This document shows, piece after piece, positions 1 to 5,477 of a DNA stretch of 5,477 nucleotides (within the stretch, counting starts at the first letter, position 1; every line of letters begins with the position of its first letter). The stretch lies in assembly GCA_030690855.1 (NCBI GenBank), contig JAUYFR010000048.1, forward strand, positions 1-5,477. Direction: 5' to 3'. The stretch comes from Gallionellaceae bacterium. Its GTDB lineage: Bacteria; Pseudomonadota; Gammaproteobacteria; Burkholderiales; Gallionellaceae. The notes beneath the pieces were generated by a model. That model saw only the letters and a list, made by a program, of their open reading frames with translations. It did no database searches and was not told the DNA's origin. Both the position numbers and the translations under genes were made by a program.

Positions 1-246
1 CAACGTGCCTTCAGGACGAGTGAAATCAATCAACACATCTGCCCCGCGCAAGGCTGTGGCGACGTCTGCGCCAATCGTTACGCCACGCGTGCCGCCATAC
101 TCACCAGCATCTTTACCGATTGCAGAACTAGAAGCGTGGTCCAACACGGCATGCAAAGCCAAATCATCGGTCTGCGCTACGCATTCCAACAACACTCTGC
201 CCATGCGACCGGAACAGCCTGCAATCACCACTTTAACTTTATTCAT
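1..246 (-). CDS. dapB: 4-hydroxy-tetrahydrodipicolinate reductase, N-terminal part (runs off the left edge)
   Basis: DapB is a cytoplasmic enzyme that reduces the dihydrodipicolinate precursor with NAD(P)H in the diaminopimelate/lysine pathway, feeding peptidoglycan and lysine synthesis. Only the first 82 codons are present. The sequence begins MNKVKVVIAGCSGRMG, a Rossmann beta strand followed by the nucleotide-binding loop GCSGRMG (residues 10-16). It continues with SSAIGKDAGEYGG (40-52) and ends at the family motif DFTRPEGTL (74-82); all three match DapB closely. Two consecutive ATG codons lie at 249-247 and 246-244. I chose the second because an AGGA sits six bases before it but only three before the first. 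The gene follows bamE by about 17 bases on the same strand, so it is probably cotranscribed with it. The catalytic and tetramerisation parts are outside the window and cannot be judged. Confidence 0.95.
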   Translation of the reverse strand, partial: MNKVKVVIAGCSGRMGRVLLECVAQTDDLALHAVLDHASSSAIGKDAGEYGGTRGVTIGADVATALRGADVLIDFTRPEGTL

Positions 247-252
247 CATCTG

Positions 253-256
253 TCCT
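253..256 (-). promoter_or_regulatory. Ribosome binding site of dapB (AGGA)
   Basis: The minus strand reads AAAAAATAGGACAG before the two tandem ATG codons of dapB. The AGGA core is six bases from the ATG at 246 and three bases from the ATG at 249, so it favours the downstream start. It lies in the short gap after the bamE stop codon, as expected for a gene translated from a shared message. Confidence 0.6.
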
Positions 257-263
257 ATTTTTT

Positions 264-569
264 CTATGGCGCAGCGTCTTCAATGCGCTGCAACACATCA
301 CTCTCAAAATATAAGGTCATTTTCTTTTCTTCAATCAGCTTGCCTTCCAATTGAAATCGATAAATGTAGTCCCATCGATTGGCATGAAAAATATCATTGA
401 CCAAGGGCGTGCCGAGTGCCGCCCTAACCTGCTGCTGCGTCATGCCAATTTTTACCTTAGCCCGCATTTCTGGTGAGATAAGATTTCCTTGCCTAACTTC
501 AACCTTGTGAGGAGTCAACAAGCCACACGAAGCCAACAACAACGTAAAGAGCACTAAACTAAGACGCAT
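264..569 (-). CDS. bamE: Outer membrane protein assembly factor BamE (SmpA/OmlA lipoprotein)
   Basis: BamE is a small lipoprotein on the inner face of the outer membrane that supports the BamA-centred complex inserting beta-barrel proteins. The 101-residue product starts with a short lipoprotein signal peptide: charged MR, a hydrophobic stretch, then the lipobox LASC with the lipidated cysteine at residue 15. The mature part carries the BamE hallmarks: QGN (28-30), IGMTQQQV (41-48), LGTP (52-55) and a WDYIYRF strand (66-72), with a final beta strand MTLYFESD (84-91). It is slightly shorter than E. coli BamE (113 residues, from memory) but has the whole core fold. The ATG at 569 is preceded by GAAAG seven bases upstream, a modest ribosome site. 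It lies between recN and dapB on the same strand and stops with TAG. In many proteobacteria a divergent fur gene sits upstream; here recN does. Confidence 0.95.
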   Translation of the reverse strand: MRLSLVLFTLLLASCGLLTPHKVEVRQGNLISPEMRAKVKIGMTQQQVRAALGTPLVNDIFHANRWDYIYRFQLEGKLIEEKKMTLYFESDVLQRIEDAAP

Positions 570-611
570 AAATTTACTTTCAATAGATCAAAAAACGGCG
601 CGCATCATACC

Positions 612-695
612 TTAAGCCGTGACGCCCAACATTTCCGCAGCATGCTTCAGCGTGGTGTCGGTAATCGTCACTCCACCCAACATACGAGCAATTTC
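612..695 (-). other. Cut-off C-terminal tail of RecN, in frame after a premature stop
   Basis: Directly after the TAA at 698-696 the recN frame continues for 27 sense codons and ends at a second TAA (614-612). The tail begins EIARMLGGVTITDTT and ends AAEMLGVTA. This matches the end of normal RecN proteins, where a helix of the form R-hydrophobic-x-E-I/L-A-R-hydrophobic-L-G-G follows the last strand of the ATPase head. 525 codons plus the stop plus 27 gives 553 positions, the length I recall for E. coli RecN. There is no frameshift and no sign of decay in the tail, so the interruption is either very recent or a base-call error. No plausible separate start codon or ribosome site was seen, so this is not an independent gene. 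Confidence 0.85.
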
Positions 696-2273
696 TTACA
701 CACGCTCATTGGCCGCCAATACCCGGATATGACTCAGCGTTGTGCCATTTTGTGCGGCCTTACTAACCTGCCATTGCGCATCTGCTTTTGCCGCCACTTG
801 CGGCAGATGCGTGACACACATCACCTGATAGCGTGTACCCAATTGTTTTAATAAGTCACCAACAATTTCTGCCACACGCCCCCCAATGCCACTATCCACC
901 TCATCAAAAATCAAGGTAGGCACGGTAGCGGCTCGACTGGCAGCCACTTGAATGGCTAGACTGATACGCGACAACTCGCCGCCTGAAGCCACCTTAGCCA
1001 GATTACGCAACGGTGTACCCTGATTCGCTGCAACTTGAAATTCAACCGTCTCCAGCCCGTAGGCATTACCTTCCGGTAGCGCTGTCAATTGCACGGCGAA
1101 CTGCCCACCTTGCATCGCCAATGTTTGCATCGCCGTGGTAATTTCTTCTGACAACGTTTTCGCTGCCTGAGTGCGAGTAATGCTTAATTTTTTAGCAGCG
1201 GCTTGATAACTATCGTGCAGAGCCTTGTCTTGCTTAGTCAGCTCAGCCATATCGTCACTACCGCCCAACTCCTCAAGACGCATGACAATATTTTTTAACG
1301 CTTGTGGTAACTGTTCAGGCTGCACACGATATTTACGCGCGGCTTCAACGACATCCGCCAAGCGACGCTCCTGCTCGCGTAGCAGTTGCGGATCGGCATC
1401 CAGCTTTTGCTGATAATGTCGCAACGCATAAACCGCCTCTTGAATATCGTTTTGCGCACTCTCCAGCATGGTGAGCGAATCTTGCAAACCAGCATCAAAC
1501 TCTAAGCCTGCACGTAATCGAGTAGTCAGCGCATTGAGTTGCCCAAGACAGGCGCTTTCAGATTCGCTCAACACCTCGACGCCAAATTGCGCCGTCTCCA
1601 ATAAACTTGAAGCATGCGAAAGCCGCGCATGTTCTGACTGCAAAACCTCCCACTCACTCGCGGCAAAATTCAACGCTTCAAGTTCACGACGTTGAAACAA
1701 CAAAAGCTCACGCTCTGCCGCCACGGCTTCGGCGTTTTGTTCTAGCTGTAAGCGACGACGATGCAGCGTTTGCCACGCTTTAAAAGCAGTCGTTACGTTA
1801 AGTACGTCTGCCTGCAAGCCCGCATGGCTATCCAACAAATCGCGCTGTGCATCGGGTCGCAACAAAGACTGATGCGCATGTTGGCCATGAATATCGAGCA
1901 GATGCTCACCTGCTTCGCGCATTTGCTGCAAGGTGGCGCTGCGCCCGTTGATAAAACCTCGTGAACGCCCGCCCGCATCCAACACACGGCGCATCAAACA
2001 CACGCCCTCATCACCTTCAAGCTCTTGTTCAGCTAACCAAGATTGCAAATTAGACAATTGAGCGATATCGAATTCGGCGCTAATTTCAGCGCGCTCACAA
2101 CCCGCCCGAACCATTGCGCCATCGCCGCGCTCGCCCAAAGCCAAGGACAGCGCATCAATCAAAATAGATTTGCCTGCCCCCGTTTCACCAGTGAGTGCGG
2201 TAAACCCAGATGAGAAGTCGAGCTCGAGTGAAGCGACGATGACAAAGTCGCGGATACTAAGAAATTTAAGCAT
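696..2273 (-). CDS. recN: DNA repair protein RecN, truncated at its C-terminus by an in-frame TAA
   Basis: RecN is an SMC-like ATPase that acts with RecA in double-strand break repair, holding broken DNA or sister duplexes together. The N-terminal head half has the typical start MLKFLSIRDF, Walker A GETGAGKS (29-36), GRSRGFINGR (102-111) and the conserved LLDIHGQH (125-132). A helical, coiled-coil-rich region covers roughly residues 155-385. The C-terminal head half has the ABC signature SGGELSR (430-436), Walker B LIFDE (454-458), D-loop DSGIGG (460-465) and switch histidine H489 in CVTHLPQ. All nucleotide-binding motifs are intact. The frame ends after residue 525 at TAA (698-696), about 27 residues early. 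The ATG touches the nadK stop (TAAATG) and has only a weak GGAA about 13 bases upstream, so translational coupling to nadK is likely. I cannot tell from sequence whether the shortened protein works. Confidence 0.93.
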   Translation of the reverse strand: MLKFLSIRDFVIVASLELDFSSGFTALTGETGAGKSILIDALSLALGERGDGAMVRAGCERAEISAEFDIAQLSNLQSWLAEQELEGDEGVCLMRRVLDAGGRSRGFINGRSATLQQMREAGEHLLDIHGQHAHQSLLRPDAQRDLLDSHAGLQADVLNVTTAFKAWQTLHRRRLQLEQNAEAVAAERELLLFQRRELEALNFAASEWEVLQSEHARLSHASSLLETAQFGVEVLSESESACLGQLNALTTRLRAGLEFDAGLQDSLTMLESAQNDIQEAVYALRHYQQKLDADPQLLREQERRLADVVEAARKYRVQPEQLPQALKNIVMRLEELGGSDDMAELTKQDKALHDSYQAAAKKLSITRTQAAKTLSEEITTAMQTLAMQGGQFAVQLTALPEGNAYGLETVEFQVAANQGTPLRNLAKVASGGELSRISLAIQVAASRAATVPTLIFDEVDSGIGGRVAEIVGDLLKQLGTRYQVMCVTHLPQVAAKADAQWQVSKAAQNGTTLSHIRVLAANERV

Positions 2274-3146
2274 TTAAAGAGATTTATTCCAGAGCAGTTT
2301 TTCACGTAGCGTGTGGTAGTAACTATGCCCCACAGGGTGCAGCAGATGCACCAATTCTTGATGGCGCGAAATTACCAATTTATCGTGCAACTGCAAATCG
2401 AAATGCGTGTGGCTATCCAAGCGCATATGCACCTCGCCAGTGCGATGCATTAATACCTCAATTTCGACCCCACCACTCACCACAATAGGTCGATTACTTA
2501 AAGTATGCGGACAAACCGGCACTAGCGTGATGACATTCAAAGAGGGATGGACGATCGGACCACCCGCTGAGAGTGCATAAGCCGTTGAACCCGTCGGCGT
2601 GGAAATAATTAATCCATCCGCACGCTGGGTGTAAAGATAATCACCGTCAATGCGCACCTCACACTCAATCATGCTGCCGATATTGCTACGGTGCACGGCC
2701 ATTTCGTTAAACGCGATACCTCGAAAAACTTCAGCCTCAGCACGCATTACGCGCACACAGAGCAACATGCGTTTCTCTGTCACATACTCTCCACGCATAA
2801 TTGCCGTCAGCGTGCGCTTCATCGAATCCAGTGAAATGTCGGTCAAGAACCCAAGTCGCCCGTGATTAACCCCGACCAAGGGAATGCCGAAAGGGGAAAG
2901 TGTGCGAGCAATATTTAGCATCGTGCCATCCCCCCCCATCACCACTGCCAGATCCACCCTGCCCTTCATTTCCTCTAGTGAGAGCACCTGATACTGATGC
3001 TGCCCTAGATGCTCAGCAGTGAGACTGTCCACAATTACGACAACCCCGTTCTCATGAAGCATTTCAGCCAAGCGCAACAAAGGCTCAGCAATCGCTGGAG
3101 TCTTATATTTTCCGATTAATGCAACGGTTTTAAAGGTTGTATTCAT
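2274..3146 (-). CDS. nadK: NAD kinase (ATP- or polyphosphate-dependent)
   Basis: NadK phosphorylates the adenosine ribose 2'-hydroxyl of NAD to make NADP, the only de novo route to NADP in most bacteria, in the cytosol. The 290-residue product is close to the E. coli length (292, from memory). It starts with an N-terminal Rossmann-like half (FKTVALIGKY, 5-14). The catalytic motif MGGDGTMLN (70-78) includes the likely general base D73. It is followed by GVNHGRLGFLTD (92-103), the NAD-contacting FNE (146-148), and the glycine-rich DGLIISTPTGSTAY (177-190) leading to GGP (195-197). The C-terminal beta-sandwich ends HSYYHTLREKLLW. The start is set by the family N-terminus; no good Shine-Dalgarno precedes ATG 3146. 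A short upstream ORF with a better site overlaps this start. The stop TAA is directly adjacent to the recN ATG. A run of eight G encodes the GGD of the active site. Confidence 0.97.
   Translation of the reverse strand: MNTTFKTVALIGKYKTPAIAEPLLRLAEMLHENGVVVIVDSLTAEHLGQHQYQVLSLEEMKGRVDLAVVMGGDGTMLNIARTLSPFGIPLVGVNHGRLGFLTDISLDSMKRTLTAIMRGEYVTEKRMLLCVRVMRAEAEVFRGIAFNEMAVHRSNIGSMIECEVRIDGDYLYTQRADGLIISTPTGSTAYALSAGGPIVHPSLNVITLVPVCPHTLSNRPIVVSGGVEIEVLMHRTGEVHMRLDSHTHFDLQLHDKLVISRHQELVHLLHPVGHSYYHTLREKLLWNKSL
2930..2937 (-). repeat. G8 homopolymer in the nadK catalytic motif
   Basis: On the coding strand the codons ATG GGG GGG GAT, encoding M-G-G-D of the NAD kinase GGDG motif, create eight consecutive G (eight C on the plus strand). 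Such tracts are prone to polymerase slippage and to base-call error. The frame is intact in this copy. Confidence 0.9.
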
Positions 3147-3165
3147 GAGCGCAATTAAACCACAT
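3130..3165 (-). CDS. Candidate 11-residue upstream ORF overlapping the nadK start
   Basis: A short frame, MWFNCAHEYNL then TAA, begins at ATG 3165-3163 and ends inside nadK, whose ATG (3146) lies 19 bases downstream in another frame. It is preceded by GAGGTG (3174-3169). The GAGG core is five bases from the ATG, far better than anything in front of nadK itself. If translated, ribosomes would pass over the nadK start and stop 14 bases beyond it, allowing coupling or a leader-peptide control. The Shine-Dalgarno overlap and ATG are visible; translation and any role are inference. An 11-codon ORF can easily arise by chance, and the peptide resembles nothing I know. Confidence 0.3.
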   Translation of the reverse strand: MWFNCAHEYNL

Positions 3166-3225
3166 CAGCACCTCGATGACTACGCCGGCTCAAGCAGACT
3201 AAACAGTTGCGGAATAGCTGATGTG
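3161..3225. repeat. 9-bp inverted repeat in the nadK leader
   Basis: The plus-strand arms cacatcagc (3161-3169) and gctgatgtg (3217-3225) are perfect reverse complements separated by 47 bases. In a transcript running through from the upstream gene they could pair into a 9-bp stem that buries the ATG and the edge of the Shine-Dalgarno of the small upstream ORF. The loop is long, so stability is uncertain. The repeat could also be a protein site or chance. It occupies most of the 103-base gap between the cyclic di-GMP gene and nadK, in which I found no clear sigma-70 promoter or Rho-independent terminator. Confidence 0.45.
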
Positions 3226-3249
3226 ACTAAATGAACTGGGACAGGCCGC

Positions 3250-5477
3250 TTAGATTTCCCAAGAGATCGCTTCATGTTTGAGCTGATTTTGATGCCACGC
3301 CTCAAATTCATCTAAAGGCATCGGTTTAGCAAAATAATAGCCTTGGAAGTAATCCACGCCCAACTGTTTTAACAACACAGCCGCCTCTTGTGTCTCAACG
3401 CCTTCAGCCACTGTTTTCAAATTTAGCGCTCGCGCCAAATTGATAATCGCTTGAGTCATCGACAAACCATTTGCCTCATGCAAACGTCGCACAAATGAAA
3501 TATCAACTTTGAGTTCATCCAAATGCATTTCATGCAATTGCGAGAGCGATGAATAGCCTGTTCCAAAGTCGTCGATCGCTAGACGGAATCCCGCAGATTT
3601 GAGTTCCTGCAATCGTTCTGAGGCATGCCCAGCATCCAAGTGGGCAACACTTTCAGTAATTTCTAAAATAAGGCGCGAGGGTTCAATTTGATATTTTTTG
3701 ACTTCATCCAACAATCGCTCGCTAAAACTAGTCGTAAACAACTGCCGTCTAGATACATTAATGGCCAAATGCAGATTAAACCCTGCTTGCTGCCAGCGCT
3801 GTGCGGCCATCAATGAAGCGACGAGGATTTGTTGCCCCACCTCATTAATCAGACCTAAGTTTTCAGCCATTGGAATAAAGGTCGCCGGGCTGATCCAACC
3901 ATGCTCATCATCTTGCCAACGCGCCAGCACTTCAACCCCTTCACAACGACCACTATGGGCCGAAACAACGGGCTGAAACCATGCTTGAATTTGATTCGCC
4001 GCAATTGCACTCGCCAGACGATTTTGAATGTAAAGCTCTTTTTTACCAATTCCCTTAGTCGTCATATCACGGAAGAAGCAAACCTGATTACGGCCCTGCG
4101 CTTTGGCAAAAAACATCGCACGATCTGCTTCTGAAAATAGCGACTCAATGTCTTCGCCATCATCAGGATAAATTGCAACGCCCATACTAAACGTCACCGC
4201 CAGCTCTGTTTCTTCAACCTGCAAGGGAACACGCATCGCCTCAGTCACCTTTAAAGTGACGTCACGAATATCTTGTTCGGAATCCATATCCGGCAACAAC
4301 AACACAAACTCATCCCCGCCCCAACGCGCAACGGTATCTCCAACTCGCAACTGCTTATTCAATCGCTCAGAAAAAGCCAGCAGCAACTTATCACCGGCGG
4401 TATGACCTAAACTATCGTTAACGTTTTTAAAGTGGTCCATATCAATAAAGCAGATACCCACTTTTTGATGCGTGCGCGAGCCCTGCCTCAATGAAATTTT
4501 AATACGGTCTTCGAGTAGCACTCGGTTGGGCAAACCGGTTAGTGCATCGTGCAAAGCCATATGGGTAATCTGTTTCTCATGCAAATAGGTTTGGGTGATA
4601 TCGCGCAACACACCACGCACACCAGCCACGCCCCCCAACTCATCATGAAAGCAAACGAAACGACACTCTAACCACGGCACATTCATACTACTTTCCGCAT
4701 TCAGCCGTAGTCGTAAAACCGCATAGTTTTTAGCGCCGCTTGATAAAGCGTTACATTGCGTTTGCATCAACTCCCGATCATCGGGGTAGACAAAGTCGTA
4801 GAAAAGTTTACCCGCTGAGTTGTCGCTATAAGACAACTTATTCCACCCCGCGCTCGCATGCAAAATAAGACCTTCACAACTAAGCTCAAGCACAGCCTCT
4901 TCCAACATAGACAAAGTTTCTAAGTAGGCCCTCTGTTCACGATTTCGAACTTCCATTTCGTGCATCAAGGTGTCCATGGCACTCGCTAAATCAGAAACCT
5001 CATCCCGCTTATTAATTGCGGCTCTAAAACGCTCACTCGCAAGGGACACTATTCCAGAATTCGCATATTCGCTGGTGCCTGCTTTTAGCAACTCTATACG
5101 TTTCACCATCTGCGTCAACCAACGCCCTAAAAACAACCAAATCAGCACGTTGATCAGCAAACCAGCCACCAACGGTCGTAACAAAAATTCTTTAATCGGA
5201 AACACCATTCGCAACTCACGTTGCACTAACAGCAAAGGCTGTGCGCCATCACCTGGCCAACGAACATCCGTCTGAATGAGTGACACATCACCATCCTCAA
5301 CAATTCCATTTGAGGAAGGAAGAGCGGCATCTTTGCCGGAATGAATTAACCTCCCTGACTCATCATGCCAAGGATCACCATGGGATGAGGCGAGCACTTG
5401 ATCGTGGAAATAAATATGCAGATGCGTTTCTGGACTGGCTAAATTATCTAACAGTATTTTCCAATCCCTAAATGAGT
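3250..5477 (-). CDS. Membrane HAMP-PAS-GGDEF-EAL cyclic di-GMP signalling protein (N-terminus outside window)
   Basis: This protein should sense a signal outside the inner membrane and adjust cyclic di-GMP, which controls motility, adhesion and biofilm. The frame is open to the right edge, so a GTG at 5397 is not the true start; 741 residues are visible. Numbering from that GTG: the end of a periplasmic sensor domain (to about 70), a transmembrane helix (about 72-92), HAMP (about 95-150), and PAS with PAC (about 158-270). GGDEF follows: DALTGLPNR 284-292, intact GGDEF 360-364, inhibitory-site RVGD 351-354 five residues before it. EAL follows with EVL at 489-491, INVS 546-549, EITE 579-582, DDFGTGYSSL 609-618, LKVD 629-632, AEGVE 664-668 and FQGY 684-687. 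Both catalytic centres look complete, so it may act as cyclase, phosphodiesterase or both. The second EAL letter is V, a tolerated variant. The stop TAA lies 103 bases before nadK. The sensed signal is unknown. Confidence 0.95.
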   Translation of the reverse strand, partial: SFRDWKILLDNLASPETHLHIYFHDQVLASSHGDPWHDESGRLIHSGKDAALPSSNGIVEDGDVSLIQTDVRWPGDGAQPLLLVQRELRMVFPIKEFLLRPLVAGLLINVLIWLFLGRWLTQMVKRIELLKAGTSEYANSGIVSLASERFRAAINKRDEVSDLASAMDTLMHEMEVRNREQRAYLETLSMLEEAVLELSCEGLILHASAGWNKLSYSDNSAGKLFYDFVYPDDRELMQTQCNALSSGAKNYAVLRLRLNAESSMNVPWLECRFVCFHDELGGVAGVRGVLRDITQTYLHEKQITHMALHDALTGLPNRVLLEDRIKISLRQGSRTHQKVGICFIDMDHFKNVNDSLGHTAGDKLLLAFSERLNKQLRVGDTVARWGGDEFVLLLPDMDSEQDIRDVTLKVTEAMRVPLQVEETELAVTFSMGVAIYPDDGEDIESLFSEADRAMFFAKAQGRNQVCFFRDMTTKGIGKKELYIQNRLASAIAANQIQAWFQPVVSAHSGRCEGVEVLARWQDDEHGWISPATFIPMAENLGLINEVGQQILVASLMAAQRWQQAGFNLHLAINVSRRQLFTTSFSERLLDEVKKYQIEPSRLILEITESVAHLDAGHASERLQELKSAGFRLAIDDFGTGYSSLSQLHEMHLDELKVDISFVRRLHEANGLSMTQAIINLARALNLKTVAEGVETQEAAVLLKQLGVDYFQGYYFAKPMPLDEFEAWHQNQLKHEAISWEI

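Noticed and set aside
5..400. Plus-strand open frames, including 5-400, 4970-5275 and 5280-5471
   Set aside because: They run antisense to well-recognised genes, have low-complexity or unfamiliar translations and no ribosome sites; they are shadows.
604..609. TATGAT on the minus strand as a -10 box for bamE
   Set aside because: No matching -35 hexamer lies 16-18 bases upstream (TTGGGC is only 14 away), and there is no extended -10 TG.
590..626. Possible Rho-independent terminator after recN (GC-rich stretch followed by six T on the minus strand)
   Set aside because: The best stem I could draw, GGCGT with GCGCC around a 20-base loop, is only five pairs including a G-T wobble. That is too weak to call, and bamE and dapB follow closely on the same strand.
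696..698. Genetic code change in which TAA is a sense codon
   Set aside because: TAA ends nadK, the GGDEF-EAL gene and the natural end of recN, and no other internal TAA occurs in these long frames, so reassignment is not supported.
789..805. Six-base perfect hairpin tgccgc-cactt-gcggca
   Set aside because: It lies wholly inside recN coding sequence, has no T-run and is of a size expected by chance.
3198..3231. Direct repeat gactaaa at 3198-3204 and 3225-3231, 27 bases apart
   Set aside because: Seven bases is too short to support an operator claim, and neither copy matches a known site I recognise.
5395..5397. GTG as the true start of the GGDEF-EAL gene
   Set aside because: The frame stays open for 26 more codons to the window edge with plausible sensor-domain sequence, and a periplasmic sensor should be preceded by another membrane helix, so the start lies outside.

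Overview
This window looks like chromosomal DNA from a Gram-negative proteobacterium, most likely a betaproteobacterium (perhaps Methylophilaceae- or Nitrosomonadales-like). The grounds are an outer-membrane lipoprotein of the BamE family, the run nadK-recN-bamE-dapB, and family-level similarity of the proteins. The lineage is inferred from recalled gene order and protein style, not from a search. All genes lie on the minus strand, so the biological order runs from the right end of the window to the left. Base composition looks close to even throughout, and nothing suggests a mobile element, CRISPR array, tRNA or rRNA.

In transcription order: (1) 5477-3250, the C-terminal 741 residues of a membrane-bound sensor with HAMP, PAS, GGDEF and EAL domains, which makes and/or breaks cyclic di-GMP; its N-terminus lies outside the window. 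(2) 3249-3147, a 103-base gap with a 9-bp inverted repeat and a tiny well-positioned upstream ORF that overlaps the start of nadK. (3) 3146-2274, nadK, NAD kinase. (4) 2273-696, recN, an SMC-like DNA repair ATPase that abuts nadK with no spacer. (5) 569-264, bamE, an outer-membrane assembly lipoprotein. (6) 246-1, the first 82 codons of dapB, of the lysine/diaminopimelate pathway. nadK, recN, bamE and dapB are close together and probably cotranscribed. They mix cofactor supply (NADP), DNA repair, envelope assembly and cell-wall precursor synthesis.

The most notable observation is in recN. The frame is stopped by TAA at 698-696 after 525 codons. The same frame then continues for 27 more codons that read as a normal, conserved RecN C-terminus and end in a second TAA at 614-612. 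Counting the stop as one residue gives 553 residues, the usual RecN length. This is either a recent nonsense mutation, a sequence error, or (least likely) readthrough. Second-tier observations are the candidate leader ORF and hairpin ahead of nadK, a G8 run inside the NAD kinase catalytic motif, and the absence of the fur gene often found beside bamE. I do not see a convincing new multi-gene system; these are mostly housekeeping genes with a few local oddities.
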